From Nocardioides sp. R-C-SC26 (lineage in GTDB: Bacteria > Actinomycetota > Actinomycetes > Propionibacteriales > Nocardioidaceae): a stretch of DNA of 64,000 nt. Below are positions 8,423 to 17,426 of this stretch, one piece after another (positions within the stretch are counted from its first letter, which is position 1; the number at the start of each line of letters is the position of its first letter). Location: positions 197,254 through 261,253 of the forward strand of contig NZ_JAHRHK010000003.1 in the NCBI RefSeq assembly GCF_021246465.1. Direction: 5' to 3'. The notes beneath the pieces are model-generated. The model searched no databases. It had not been told where the DNA came from and saw nothing but the letters and a program-made list of their open reading frames with translations. The translations under genes were made by a program, and so were the position numbers.

Positions 8423-9515
8423 GGCCGGGGAGGAGGCTCAGCACGCTGTCGAGAGCGGTCCAGACGCCCGAGGCGTACCAACGATCGTCGTCGCGGACGG
8501 CGGTCACGGCGAGGTCGGTGTCGACGAACAGACCGAGGAACCCGAGGTCGGGGTCGGCGAGCTCGCCGGTCCAGGTCGGCCCGCCCGAGGCCGCGACGAA
8601 GAGTTCCACAAATCCCCGCAGGCCCGTGGTGTCCACACGCACCGTGTAGGTACCCCCGGTCAGACGGACGACGGCTCGCGCCCCATCGCCGTCGGCAGGG
8701 TCGGGTGGCGTCGCGTACTCGACGTCGCGCACCTCGACGTCGAGCCGCTCGGCCAGGGTCAGGCGCTCACCCAACACGTCGCGGTTCGCGCGATAGAGAT
8801 CCACCACGGCAGCCGCCTCGGCCGGCGCGAGCACCGCGAGAACGGCGACACCGTCGCGAGCCTGCACCCCCTCGACGAGACGCCGCGCGGCATCGGTGGG
8901 GCTGGAGGCGCCCACCTCGTGACGGATCAGTCCGTGGTGGGCGATTCCCGCCGCGACCAGACCGAGCAACACAGCAGCGACGACCACCCCCGGATCGGAG
9001 GCGGCACGTGCGCCGCGCGCGGCACGCAGACGCGCGACGTCGAGGGTCAGTGCGGTGACCGCCGCGAGTGCACCGACGACGGCCACCACGCCGCCGGGCC
9101 CCAGCCCCGTATCGACGCCACCGGCGGAGCCGGGCAACGTCGCCGCCATGACGACGCACAGCAGCGCGACGAGCGTGCCCACACCGTCGCGCACGACGGT
9201 GGCGCGGGCTCCGACGAAGCCGGCTCCGAGGACGACCGCGACTCCGAACACCGGCACCGTCGCCGCGAGCCACACCAGCGCGGCGGGGACGACGCCGTCC
9301 AGCAGGCCGGTGCCGACCAGAGCGTGGGCGTCGGCGAGGGAGGAGCGCGAGAGCAGCCCGGACGTCGTCCACGGCAGGAGGAACTGCATCGTCCAGCATC
9401 CGCCGGCGACCGCCCAGGCACCGGCCGCCACCCGACGTACCGCCCTCGTCGCGGGGCCGGATCCGCCGTATGACCCCGGGCCCGGCGCTGTCCGATCGAC
9501 CCCGCTCACCCGCAC
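8418..9515 (-). CDS. hypothetical multi-pass membrane protein
   Basis: 365 residues. The first half contains about five hydrophobic segments (for example AGGCWTMQFLLPW, AALVWLAATVPVFGVAVVLG, TLVALLCVVMAATLPG, VVAVVGALAAVTALTLDVA, VVVAAVLLGLVAAGIAHHGL). The second half is a soluble, presumably extracytoplasmic domain with alternating acidic and valine-rich strands (VRDVEYATPPDPADGD; VVRLTGGTYTVRVDTTGLRGF). No family is recognised. Start GTG 9515 has GGAAGG a few bases upstream; GTG 9509 is an alternative. Its stop is inside the palindromic repeat at 8392-8422. Confidence 0.7.
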   Translation of the reverse strand: MRVSGVDRTAPGPGSYGGSGPATRAVRRVAAGAWAVAGGCWTMQFLLPWTTSGLLSRSSLADAHALVGTGLLDGVVPAALVWLAATVPVFGVAVVLGAGFVGARATVVRDGVGTLVALLCVVMAATLPGSAGGVDTGLGPGGVVAVVGALAAVTALTLDVARLRAARGARAASDPGVVVAAVLLGLVAAGIAHHGLIRHEVGASSPTDAARRLVEGVQARDGVAVLAVLAPAEAAAVVDLYRANRDVLGERLTLAERLDVEVRDVEYATPPDPADGDGARAVVRLTGGTYTVRVDTTGLRGFVELFVAASGGPTWTGELADPDLGFLGLFVDTDLAVTAVRDDDRWYASGVWTALDSVLSLLPGR

Positions 9516-9621
9516 CCACCCTTCCGCGGAGGGTCCGCGAGTGGAACGCTAGCGGCGGACCCCAGCGACGGGGCCGATCCGGCGCGACAGCGCGCTCGAC
9601 GCACCACGGAGGTTGACCGCC

Positions 9622-11490
9622 TTGTCCACTGCCTGCACCTCGTGCGGCTCTGCTCTCGCCGACGGCGCAGCGTTCTGCTCGCGCTGCGGCCAGCCAGCCG
9701 CGGCTACGCCGCCCCCGCCTCCGCCGGCACCTCCGGCTCCTCCTGCGGCGTCCGCGCAGACCGTCGCGCGACCCGCGGCACCCCAGGAGACCTGGACCCC
9801 ACCGGCGCCCCCGGCTCCTGCGTCGGCGCCCACTCCTCCGCCTCCGGCCGCACCCGCGCCGCCGGCCGACCCCCAGGCGACCCAGCAGATGCCACCGACG
9901 TGGTCACCCCCCGCGTCCGGCCAGCAGCCCGGCCACCCGGCTCCCGGATACCCCGTGCCACCCCAGTACGGGGCGCCCGCGCCGTTCGCGCCGAAGGTGA
10001 ATCCCTTCCACGGCTGGCCGATCAGCGACTACATCCGCGACGCCGCGGCGGCGTTCTGCCTCTTCGCCGTCCTGGGGATGTCGTGGAGCATCGGCACGCG
10101 TGACTTCGAGTTCGGCGGGTCCGTCGCCGAGCTGAAGAAGGGCGGCGACCAGTGGTGGGTGATCATCGGCGTCCTGCTCGCGGTGCTCTCGCTCGCCGTG
10201 CCGTACCTCGCCAAGTCCGGCGCCGTCCCGGCGTGGACCGGCAAGCACTACCACCTGCTGAAGCTCGGCCTGAACATCCCGCTCGCGGCCGGCGTGCTCG
10301 CAGCCGTGATCAACGAGCTCATCCACGTCGGTGATCTCCAGGAGGGGCTGCTGGGCACGGGCGTCGGCATGGCGCTGGCCGGCATGGCGCTGGCGATCCA
10401 ACCGCGTGCGGCCGAGGAGACCGCCGACCACAGCGACGATCGGCTGTGGCTGAGCCTGTCGAGCTATCTGACCTACGCGCTGCTCGGCCTGAGCGCGGTG
10501 ATGACGGTGACCTGGATCCTCTACGGCGCGATCGCCGACGAGATCGACCTCTTCGACGACTTCACCCGCTTCCTGGCGCTGCTGTTCGGGCTGGTGCTCA
10601 CGGCCGCCGTCGGCGCGATGTGGCCGGCGTTCTCCCAGCTCGGTGGCGCTCCCTCATGGCGCCGGGTGTTCGTCACCGTGGCCTTCACGCTGCCGGTGAT
10701 CGCACTCTTCGCCGGCACCGATAACGACGGCGGCTGGTTCTTCTCCAGCCCCGGCGACAAGTGGTACGGCTTCGTCGGCGCTCCGCCCACCTACACCCTG
10801 TTGCTCGGAGCCGCAGGCGCCCTGGCCGTCTCCCGGGCCCGACTGCGGCAGCCCGACGCCGACCCGATCGGCAACTGGGTGCGCACGGCGTCCTCGGCGA
10901 TGCTCGTCTCGGCCGCTCTCTCGGCGCTGACCGTGGTCGGTCTGCTGTTCGCCCAGATCTCCTTCGACTTCAGCGGCAGCAGCGTGACCGCGATGATCCT
11001 CAGCCTGGCGGCCGCCGGCATCGCCGGCTTCTCGCTGACCCTGCTGAGCAGGCCCGCGCAGTCCCGCGTCATGCTCCTCGGCCTCTGGGGTGGGCTGATC
11101 GTGGTGGGGCTGGTGCTCTTCGGCATCATCAACAGCTCCGATGCGGCCGCCGGTGTCGACACCGGCTGGGCCGTCGCCGCCTGGGTCACACTGCCCGCGC
11201 TGGCGATCTACGGCCTCACCGTGCCGCCTCCGGTGCGCCAGACCTTCGGCCCCCTGGTGACGGCGAGCCCGGCGGCGCCTGCCGCGCCGCAGCCGCCCTA
11301 CCCGGGTCAGACCCATCCCGGTCAGACGTACCCGGGCCAGGCCCAGCCGCCTGCGCCCCCGGCCCCGCCTCAGGCACCGCCGGCAGCGCCGGGTCAATGG
11401 CAGGCCCCCGACCAGCCGGGACAGCAGCCGCCCCCGCCTCCGCCGCCTCCGGGCTGGGCACCCCCGCCCCCGCCCCCGCCACCGGCCTGA
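9622..11490 (+). CDS. zinc-ribbon, proline-rich, multi-pass membrane protein
   Basis: 622 residues in three parts. An N-terminal zinc ribbon (CTSCGSALADGAAFCSRCG, two CxxC pairs) is followed by about 110 residues of proline/alanine-rich linker with poly-Pro runs. A central membrane domain of about ten helices starts at FHGWPISDYIRDAAAAFCLF and ends near AAWVTLPALAIYGLTV. A proline/glutamine-rich tail carries YPGQTHPGQTYPGQ repeats and ends in poly-Pro. Start TTG 9622 is chosen because GGAGG (9608-9612) lies 9 nt upstream; the TTG at 9613 would be too close. Proline-rich flanks suggest a scaffold role, but the function is unknown. Confidence 0.8.
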   Translation: MSTACTSCGSALADGAAFCSRCGQPAAATPPPPPPAPPAPPAASAQTVARPAAPQETWTPPAPPAPASAPTPPPPAAPAPPADPQATQQMPPTWSPPASGQQPGHPAPGYPVPPQYGAPAPFAPKVNPFHGWPISDYIRDAAAAFCLFAVLGMSWSIGTRDFEFGGSVAELKKGGDQWWVIIGVLLAVLSLAVPYLAKSGAVPAWTGKHYHLLKLGLNIPLAAGVLAAVINELIHVGDLQEGLLGTGVGMALAGMALAIQPRAAEETADHSDDRLWLSLSSYLTYALLGLSAVMTVTWILYGAIADEIDLFDDFTRFLALLFGLVLTAAVGAMWPAFSQLGGAPSWRRVFVTVAFTLPVIALFAGTDNDGGWFFSSPGDKWYGFVGAPPTYTLLLGAAGALAVSRARLRQPDADPIGNWVRTASSAMLVSAALSALTVVGLLFAQISFDFSGSSVTAMILSLAAAGIAGFSLTLLSRPAQSRVMLLGLWGGLIVVGLVLFGIINSSDAAAGVDTGWAVAAWVTLPALAIYGLTVPPPVRQTFGPLVTASPAAPAAPQPPYPGQTHPGQTYPGQAQPPAPPAPPQAPPAAPGQWQAPDQPGQQPPPPPPPPGWAPPPPPPPPA

Positions 11491-11504
11491 CGGCGACCGA
11501 CCCT

Positions 11505-11538
11505 CACCGCCCGCTCCGGCTCACCGGGGCGGGCGGTG
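11505..11538. terminator. GC-rich hairpin after 9622-11490
   Basis: Arms CACCGCCCGCTCCGG (11505-11519) and CCGGGGCGGGCGGTG (11524-11538) around a CTCA loop, 15 bp downstream of the stop. There is no U tract, as is common for actinobacterial terminators. Confidence 0.6.
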
Positions 11539-11578
11539 GTGTCGCGCGCGGGTGTCCAGCCGAACCGGCGCACCGCAT

Positions 11579-11615
11579 TCTGTGACCAGAGTGACATCTG
11601 CGGGTTAGAGTGACG
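11579..11615 (+). promoter_or_regulatory. candidate promoter with repeated AGAGTGAC
   Basis: TTAGAGTGAC near 11606 offers a TAGAGT -10. The octamer AGAGTGAC occurs twice about 21 bp apart (in CCAGAGTGACATC and TTAGAGTGACGG), the upstream copy being part of TGTGACCAGAGTGACA. This looks like a regulator site for the wall-enzyme gene at 11653, but the regulator is not identifiable. Confidence 0.4.
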
Positions 11616-11652
11616 GCCCGACGGACTCGTCCACCTTCCCCTGGGGCCCGCC

Positions 11653-13134
11653 ATGCAGTCGCGCACGCGCACATCCACCCGTTCCACCGACGACACCGAG
11701 AGCACCGCCTCCGCAGGTGCCGACGTCCGGTGGCGGCTCGCCATCCTCGCGACGGCGCTCGTCGCGATCGCCGGCCTGCTGTTTGCCGTCGACCCCGGTG
11801 ACGACGGGCGCGACCGCGCCGTCACGGTGGGCCGCAAGGCCACGGGCACGAACCCGGTCACACCGGGAGACTTCACCGGCTACGGCTTCGACCAGTGCCT
11901 GACGCCGACCCAGGCGGCGATGGACACCTGGCTGCAGCATTCGCCGTTCCTCGCCGTGGGCATCTACATCTCCGGCGACTCCCGCGCCTGTCGCAACCAG
12001 CCGAATCTGACGCCGCAGTGGGTGAGCACCCAGCTGGCCAACGGCTGGCGGCTGCTGCCCATCATCCTCGGGCCCCAGGCCTCCTGCCAGCCGCGGTTCC
12101 CGCGCTACGCGGACGACTTCAAGATCTCCCCGACGCCGGGCGCCAACGGCAAGTACTCCCAGGCGCGGACGCAGGGACAGACGAACGCGAACCAGAGCGT
12201 CATCGACGCCCAGGCGCTCGGCATCGTGCCGGGCAGCACCCTCTGGTACGACCTCGAAGGCTTCAACCTCGGCAACAAGAACTGTCGCGAGTCCGCGCTG
12301 GCGTTCGTCAGCGCGTGGGTGAGCACCGTCAAGGCCCAGGGATACGTCGCCGGCGTCTATTCCAGCGCCGGATCGGGCATCAAGGCCCTGGACGACGCGC
12401 GGGTCAACCGCCCCACGGCCTTCACCTTCCCCGACCGGATCTGGATCGCACGCTGGGACGGCGTCGCCAACACCTCGACGTCCTACATCCGCGCCGACGG
12501 CTGGTTGCCCGGCAACCGGATGAAGCAGTACCGCGGCGGGCACGACGAGGTGTGGGGAGGCGTCCGGATCAACATCGACTCCAACTGGCTCGACTTCGGT
12601 GCCGGCTCAGTCGCCAAGCCCGAGCGACACTGCGGCGGCGTGACGATCTCCTTCACCGACTACCCGGCCCTGGCCCGACCGACCGCGACCACGCGCCCCG
12701 CACCCAAACACGTCAAGGCGCTGCAGTGCCTGCTGCAGTCCCAGGCGATCTACACCGGGGCACTCGACGGCGTGTACGACGCCGACGTCATGGCGGCGGT
12801 GCGGCAGTGGCAGAAGAAGCGCGGCATCGCTCCCGACGCCGCCGGTCGGTGGTTCAAGCGCGACTGGATGATGCTGCTCAACTACGGCTACCGCCCGGTG
12901 CTCAAGGTCGGATCCGCCGGTCTCTACGTGCGCCGGGTGCAGCGCAGTCTGAACGCCGCCGCCGTCGGCTCGACGGTGCGGGCGAACGGTCTCTACGACG
13001 CCCCGACCATCGCACTGGTCAAGCGCTACCAGTCCCGCCTCGGTCTCGCGCCGTCCGGCATCGTGAACAGCGAGACGTGGAACAAGCTGGCCATCGGGGC
13101 GCGCCCGGGCAACGCTCAGGCCCGCGCCCGCTGA
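11653..13134 (+). CDS. glycoside-hydrolase-like (DUF1906) protein with two peptidoglycan-binding domains
   Basis: 493 residues. A short basic cytosolic N-terminus is followed by a signal-anchor helix (RLAILATALVAIAGLLFAV, about residues 28-46), then a DUF1906/Rv2525c-like TIM-barrel domain (GYGFDQCLTPTQAAMDTW; VGIYISGDSRAC; WYDLEGFN; AGVYSSAGSGIKAL; IWIARWDG; INIDSNWLDF) with Cys residues suited to the exterior. Two PG_binding_1 repeats follow: VKALQCLLQSQAIYTGALDG...VRQWQKKRGI and LYVRRVQRSLNAAAV...VKRYQSRLGLAPSGIV. The role is inferred as cell-wall remodelling or binding outside the membrane. The start is ATG 11653, the only one that keeps the signal anchor. Confidence 0.85.
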   Translation: MQSRTRTSTRSTDDTESTASAGADVRWRLAILATALVAIAGLLFAVDPGDDGRDRAVTVGRKATGTNPVTPGDFTGYGFDQCLTPTQAAMDTWLQHSPFLAVGIYISGDSRACRNQPNLTPQWVSTQLANGWRLLPIILGPQASCQPRFPRYADDFKISPTPGANGKYSQARTQGQTNANQSVIDAQALGIVPGSTLWYDLEGFNLGNKNCRESALAFVSAWVSTVKAQGYVAGVYSSAGSGIKALDDARVNRPTAFTFPDRIWIARWDGVANTSTSYIRADGWLPGNRMKQYRGGHDEVWGGVRINIDSNWLDFGAGSVAKPERHCGGVTISFTDYPALARPTATTRPAPKHVKALQCLLQSQAIYTGALDGVYDADVMAAVRQWQKKRGIAPDAAGRWFKRDWMMLLNYGYRPVLKVGSAGLYVRRVQRSLNAAAVGSTVRANGLYDAPTIALVKRYQSRLGLAPSGIVNSETWNKLAIGARPGNAQARAR

Positions 13135-13170
13135 CCAGGCACCGTGCCGATCGCCGGATCTCCGGACCAC

Positions 13171-13338
13171 CCCGGTGGTCGAGGAGCCGTCCCGATCGCC
13201 GGATCGCCAGGCCACCCCGGTGGTTGAGGAGCCGTCCCGAGGAACGAGGGACGGCGTCTCGAAACCCCCGCCGGTCAAGGCAGGCGTCCGACCCAACAGG
13301 TCTCGAGACGGTCGCAGAGCGACCTCCTCGACCACCGG
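13171..13338. repeat. cluster of three REP-like hairpin repeats
   Basis: A truncated copy (from 13171) is followed by a complete one at 13217-13266 with stem CCGTCCC (13232-13238), loop GAGGAACGA and stem GGGACGG (13248-13254), flanked by GGTGGTTGAGGAG and CGTCTCGAAACC. An inverted copy at 13299-13338 has the stem GGTCGC/GCGACC. The cluster fills the gap between the converging wall enzyme and DUF3817 genes. Confidence 0.8.
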
Positions 13339-13398
13339 AGGCGAGAGCGACCTCCCCTCGGCCACCGAAGACTGCGACCATCGAGAAGGTCGCGGGGC

Positions 13399-13851
13399 TC
13401 AGCCCCCGACGGGCGGCCCGACCAGCAGCGCGAGGCCGGTGAGGGCCGCCACCACGACCACCGCCGCGAGCGCTCCCTGGGCGGGTTTGCGCAGCAGCCA
13501 GGACACCGGGCGGTCCAGCGGTGCCGACGACTCGCCGTCGAGGAGCCGCCAGTCGCCGAAGGCCCCCCGCTTCTCCATCGCGAGGTCGAACGGCACGGTG
13601 GCGAAGGGGGGCACCGCTGCAGCCAGACCGACGAACGAACGGAGCACCGTCCAGCGCTGGTCGATGGCCACCACGACGACGGCCAGGCAGTAGGCGATGA
13701 AGACGACGCCGTGCACCATGCCGAAGACCCGAACCCCGAGGTCGGTGGTCTCCGTGACGTACTTGAGGAACATGCCGGTCAGCAGGAGCGCCCAGGTGAT
13801 CGCCTCGGCGACCGCGACCCGGCGGAACAGTCTCTGCGGCGTGACCTTCAT
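13399..13851 (-). CDS. DUF3817 family membrane protein
   Basis: 150 residues with the DUF3817 signature: an amphipathic entry FRRVAVAEAITWALLLTGMFLKYV, then VRVFGMVHGVVFIAYCLAVVVVAI, and an inter-helix region RSFVGLAAAVPPFATVPFDLAME. A fourth helix (GALAAVVVVAALTGLALLVG) near the C-terminus follows an acidic loop; the family is usually about 100 residues, so this C-terminal extension is additional. It starts 10 bp downstream of the purQ stop and probably shares its transcript. Function unknown. Confidence 0.85.
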   Translation of the reverse strand: MKVTPQRLFRRVAVAEAITWALLLTGMFLKYVTETTDLGVRVFGMVHGVVFIAYCLAVVVVAIDQRWTVLRSFVGLAAAVPPFATVPFDLAMEKRGAFGDWRLLDGESSAPLDRPVSWLLRKPAQGALAAVVVVAALTGLALLVGPPVGG

Positions 13852-13861
13852 GCTGCCCGTC

Positions 13862-14530
13862 TCACACGAAGGTGGCGGCGGCCAGCGAGGTGAAGAAGCC
13901 GAGGCCGTCGGTGCCGGCCCCGGTCAGCTCCTCGACGGCGTGCTCGGGGTGCGGCATCAGCCCGACGACGTTGCCACGCTCGTTGCTGATCCCGGCGATG
14001 TCGCGCAGCGAGCCGTTGGGGTTGGTGCCGAGGTAGCGCGCCACGACCTGGCCCTCGCCCTCGAGGCGGTCGAGCGTCTCCTCGTCGGCGATGAAGCCGC
14101 CCTCGCCGTTCTTGAGGACGATGGTGACCTCCTGGCCCTGCGCGTACGCGGAGGTCCAGGGGGTCGCGGCGTTCTCGATGCGCAGCACCTGGTCGCGGCA
14201 GACGAACTTCTGGTGGTCGTTGCGGATCAGCGCACCGGGCAACAGGTGCGACTCGCACAGGATCTGGAAACCGTTGCAGATCCCGAGCACGGGCATGCCC
14301 TTGCCGGCGGCCTCGATGACCTCGGTCATCACCGGCGCGAAGCGGGCGATCGCACCACAGCGCAGGTAGTCGCCGTAGGAGAAGCCTCCGGGCAGCACGA
14401 CGGCGTCCACGTCCTTGAGGTCGTGGTCACCGTGCCACAGCGGCACACCCACGTTGCCGCCGATGCGGACGGCGCGCAGCGCGTCGACGTCGTCGAGCGA
14501 CCCCGGGAAGGTGACGACGCCGACCCTCAC
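13862..14530 (-). CDS. purQ: phosphoribosylformylglycinamidine synthase, glutaminase subunit
   Basis: PurQ (222 aa) is the class I glutamine amidotransferase that supplies ammonia to PurL. The catalytic nucleophile is Cys85 in GICNGFQ, with His194 and Glu196 in MPHPEHAVE. It has the oxyanion [15 protein letters not shown] loop and the [12 protein letters not shown] block typical of PurQ. The ATG overlaps the purS stop by 4 nt (ATGA), so translation is coupled to purS. Confidence 0.97.
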   Translation of the reverse strand: MRVGVVTFPGSLDDVDALRAVRIGGNVGVPLWHGDHDLKDVDAVVLPGGFSYGDYLRCGAIARFAPVMTEVIEAAGKGMPVLGICNGFQILCESHLLPGALIRNDHQKFVCRDQVLRIENAATPWTSAYAQGQEVTIVLKNGEGGFIADEETLDRLEGEGQVVARYLGTNPNGSLRDIAGISNERGNVVGLMPHPEHAVEELTGAGTDGLGFFTSLAAATFV

Positions 14531-14772
14531 GACTCGACCCGCACCGTGAAGTTCTCGATGACCGGGTTGCTCAGCAGCGTCTCGGCCATCTTCTCGACGT
14601 CGGCGAGCAGCTCGTCGGTCACCTCGCCGGCGACCTCGAGCTCGAAGCGCTTGCCCTGGCGGACGTCGGTGATGCCACTGAACCCCAGGCGGGGCAGGGC
14701 TCCGAGCACCGCCTTCCCCTGCGGGTCCAGGATCTCGGGCTTGGGCATGACGTCGACGACGACCTTGGGCAC
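14527..14772 (-). CDS. purS: phosphoribosylformylglycinamidine synthase subunit PurS
   Basis: PurS (81 aa), a small dimeric component of the FGAM synthase complex: [38 protein letters not shown] and [12 protein letters not shown] are the family blocks. Start GTG 14772 has TAGAAT six bases upstream, so the purS-purQ transcript is predicted leaderless. It overlaps purQ by 4 nt. Confidence 0.96.
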   Translation of the reverse strand: MPKVVVDVMPKPEILDPQGKAVLGALPRLGFSGITDVRQGKRFELEVAGEVTDELLADVEKMAETLLSNPVIENFTVRVES

Positions 14773-14907
14773 GGCGTCATTCTAGTGACCTTCGACGGCC
14801 TGGGACGCCGCCGGGTCCGGCCCCGTCGACGGCCGCCTCGCTCCGTGTCACGGCGATCACCCTCCGGGGCCGCGTGACGCGACCGGGGCGCGGGCACACT
14901 GGAGGAC

Positions 14908-15432
14908 ATGAGCATGACATCCGGCCCCCGTGGCGGCGCTGGGGCGACGGACCCCGCATCGCTGCTGAGCCTGCAGTTCCCCCAGTCGCTGGCCGTCTAC
15001 GACGACTACGCCGCCGCCCAGCGCACCGTCGACTACCTCGCCGACCACGAGTTCCCGGTGCAGAACTGCCTCATCGTCGGCACCGATCTGAAACGGATCG
15101 AACGCATCACCGGCCGCCTCACCACCGGTCGCGTCGCCGTCGGCGGCCTGGCCTCGGGCGCGTGGCTGGGGCTCTTCGTCGGTCTGATCTTCGTGATCTT
15201 CTCCGATGAGAGCGCGTTCGCCACCCTGCTGTCGACGATGCTCGTCGGAGCACTGTTCGGCCTGATCTGGGCACTCCTGGGGTACGCGATGACCCGGGGC
15301 CGTCGCGACTTCCAGTCCGTCACCCAGGTGGTCGCGACCCGCTACGAGGTGCTCGTCGAGCACAAGGTGGCGGGCCAGGCACGGGAGCTGCTCGCGGGCC
15401 TGCCCGGCGCGCTGCCGAACCCGTTCGCCTGA
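14908..15432 (+). CDS. general-stress-protein-like membrane protein (YflT/GSP17M type)
   Basis: 174 residues. The N-terminal SLAVYDDYAAAQRTVDYLADHEFPVQNCLIVGTDLKRIERITGRLT matches the YflT/GSP17M stress-protein domain; two hydrophobic helices follow (VGGLASGAWLGLFVGLIFVIF; STMLVGALFGLIWALLGYAM) and then VATRYEVLVEHKVAGQARELLAG, which resembles the second part of that domain. The start ATG 14908 is preceded by TGGAGGAC, a good ribosome binding site. Role inferred from family only. Confidence 0.75.
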   Translation: MSMTSGPRGGAGATDPASLLSLQFPQSLAVYDDYAAAQRTVDYLADHEFPVQNCLIVGTDLKRIERITGRLTTGRVAVGGLASGAWLGLFVGLIFVIFSDESAFATLLSTMLVGALFGLIWALLGYAMTRGRRDFQSVTQVVATRYEVLVEHKVAGQARELLAGLPGALPNPFA

Positions 15433-15443
15433 GCGCCTCGGAG

Positions 15444-15614
15444 CTCGTGGTGCGTCCGAGAAGTTGTGAAACGGTTGGCGTGCTCCCGGTGCGTGCAGCG
15501 CAAGGCGCCGGCGCGCAGCCATACCGGGTTGTCTTGCAAGCGTCGGCAACGCCGCGGGGTGCGTGCCGGGGGTGCGCGAAGCGCATCAGAACTTCCCGGA
15601 CGTGCCACTAGCGG
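15444..15614. repeat. 171-bp terminal-inverted-repeat element (copy 2)
   Basis: Begins CTCGTGGTGCGTCCGAGAAG and ends GTGCCACTAGCGG, with inverted ends and an interior nearly identical to copy 1 (5824-5995). The minus-strand small membrane gene 15608-15802 takes its TAG stop from the terminal CTAG. The element starts 11 bp after the stop of the plus-strand stress-protein gene. Confidence 0.8.
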
Positions 15615-15802
15615 TGCTGGTTGCGGTTCTGCACCACGACGATGGCCAGGGCGACGCCGAGACCGGCGAAGATCGGCCCGATCACCGCCCACGACTCGTT
15701 CTCACCCTCCCCGAGCCAACCCTGGCCGTACGCCGTCCAGACCGCTCCGAGAGCGAACAGCAGGACGGCGAGCGCCAGGGCCAGCAGTCGGCCTCGGGTC
15801 AC
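15608..15802 (-). CDS. small membrane protein (64 aa)
   Basis: VTRGRLLALALAVLLFALGAVW, a short polar turn (TAYGQGWLGEGENE) and WAVIGPIFAGLGVALAIVVV, ending in QNRNQHR: two transmembrane helices with a positive tail. Its GTG overlaps the acyl-CoA ligase stop (GTGA), so it is translationally coupled to that gene. The stop codon TAG (15608-15610) is part of the repeat element. Function unknown. Confidence 0.7.
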   Translation of the reverse strand: MTRGRLLALALAVLLFALGAVWTAYGQGWLGEGENESWAVIGPIFAGLGVALAIVVVQNRNQHR

Positions 15803-17367
15803 GAGAGTTCGCGCTTGAGGATCTTGCCGGTGGCGGTCATCGGCAGGGCCTCCACCGTCTCCACGATGCGCGGGTACTTGTAGGAGGCCATCTGCTCCTT
15901 GCCCCAGGCGACCAGCTCGTCGGGGGTGATCTCCGCGTCCTTCTCCAGGATCACCACGGCCTTGACCTCCTCGCCGTGGCTCTCGTGCGGCACGCCGATG
16001 ACGGCGGCGAGCGAGACCGCAGGATGGGTCATCAAGACTTCCTCGATCTCGCGCGGGTACACGTTGTAGCCACCGCGGATGATCATGTCCTTGGAGCGGT
16101 CGACGATGTAGTACCAGCCGTCCTCGTCCCGGCGTCCGAGATCGCCCGATCGGAACCAGCCGTCCTGGATCGCCTCGTCGGTGGCGTCGGGGCGACCGTG
16201 GTAGCCCTTCATGATGTTGTGGCCCTTGATCGCGATCTCGCCGACGGCGTCGGCACTCCACTCGATCTCGTCCCACGTCTCGGGCTCGAGCAGCTTCATC
16301 TCCACGCCGGGGATCGGCGTCCCGATGGAGCCCACACGCACCGGCTCGCCGTGGCGCGAGAAGGAGGCGACCGGCGAGGTCTCGGACAGGCCGTAGCCCT
16401 CCAGGATCGTGACGCCGAACTTGGCCTCGAAGGACTTATGCACCTCGACGGGGAGACTCGCACCGCCCGCGACGGCGACGCGCAGGTTCTCCTTCAGGGT
16501 CGAGACGTCGACCGACGGGTCGTCGGCGAGCGCGCCGAGCAGACCCCAGTACATCGTCGGGACGCCGGCGAAGAAGGTGACCTTCTCACCCAGCATCAGG
16601 TCGAGCGCCGGCCCTGCCTCGAAGCGCGGCAGCATCACCACGGTGCCGCCGAAGGCGAAGCCGCCGTTCTGGATCACGGTCTGGCCGAAGGAGTGGAACA
16701 GCGGGAGGACGCAGAGGAAGGTGTCGGGCTTCTCCACGCTGGCACCGAAGAGGTCCGCGCCGGCCAGCGCGTTGTCGCGCATGTTGCGGTGGCGCAGCTC
16801 AGCACCCTTGGGCTGCCCGGTCGTCCCGGACGTGTAGAGGATGACGGCGGTGTCGTCCTCGTCGGTGGCGACGGCGTCGAAGGTGGGCGCCTGGCCGGCC
16901 ATCGCACGACCCATCGTCTCGGCGCCCTCGATCGGAGACTCCGCGGCCGGGTCGGCGGTGATGACGAAGAACGTCTCGCAACCCTCGGTCTCGGTGAAGC
17001 CGGCGTGCCCCTCGGCCCCGATCGGCAGCTCCGGCGTCCCTTGGAAGCAGAAGTACGCCTTCGCCCCGGAGTCGGCCAGGTGGTAGGCCACCTCGCGGCC
17101 CTTGAGCAGCACGTTGAGCGGGACCACGGTGCCGCCGGCCTTGAGGATGCCGTAGTAGACGATCGAGAAGTAGGGCAGGTTCGGGCAGCTCAGCGCGACC
17201 TTGTCACCGGGCCGGATGCCGCGCTCGACCAGAAGGTTGGCGATCTGGTTCGCGGCGCCGTCGACCTGGGCGTAGCTCAGGCGGGTGTTGCCGAACACGA
17301 TGGCCGTCCGGTCCGGGTGCTGGGCAGCGGTGCCCTCGAGGAGGCTGGCGAGGTTGTAGGTCGTCAC
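15799..17367 (-). CDS. long-chain fatty-acid--CoA ligase / acyl-CoA synthetase
   Basis: A 522-residue ANL-superfamily enzyme forming acyl-CoA via an acyl-adenylate. Motifs in order: AMP-binding P-loop LYTSGTTGQPKGAELRHRN, LPLFHSFGQT, GYGLSETSPVASF, the acceptor region GDLGRRDEDGWYYIVDRSKDMIIRGGYNVYPREIE (A8 hinge) and the C-terminal lysine in PMTATGKILKREL. The start is GTG 17367 with TACGTT (17374-17379) 6 nt upstream; a GTG two codons earlier would overlap that hexamer. Chain-length preference is not readable from sequence. Confidence 0.93.
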   Translation of the reverse strand: MTTYNLASLLEGTAAQHPDRTAIVFGNTRLSYAQVDGAANQIANLLVERGIRPGDKVALSCPNLPYFSIVYYGILKAGGTVVPLNVLLKGREVAYHLADSGAKAYFCFQGTPELPIGAEGHAGFTETEGCETFFVITADPAAESPIEGAETMGRAMAGQAPTFDAVATDEDDTAVILYTSGTTGQPKGAELRHRNMRDNALAGADLFGASVEKPDTFLCVLPLFHSFGQTVIQNGGFAFGGTVVMLPRFEAGPALDLMLGEKVTFFAGVPTMYWGLLGALADDPSVDVSTLKENLRVAVAGGASLPVEVHKSFEAKFGVTILEGYGLSETSPVASFSRHGEPVRVGSIGTPIPGVEMKLLEPETWDEIEWSADAVGEIAIKGHNIMKGYHGRPDATDEAIQDGWFRSGDLGRRDEDGWYYIVDRSKDMIIRGGYNVYPREIEEVLMTHPAVSLAAVIGVPHESHGEEVKAVVILEKDAEITPDELVAWGKEQMASYKYPRIVETVEALPMTATGKILKRELS

Positions 17368-17426
17368 GCGCACAACGTACTCAGCGAGGCGTGACGCGCG
17401 CCACGCCTTCGCCTACGGTTCGGTCC

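Noticed and set aside
13171..13338. Insertion sequence remnants
   Set aside because: No transposase fragment and no target duplication; the copies are short hairpin repeats common between genes across the window.
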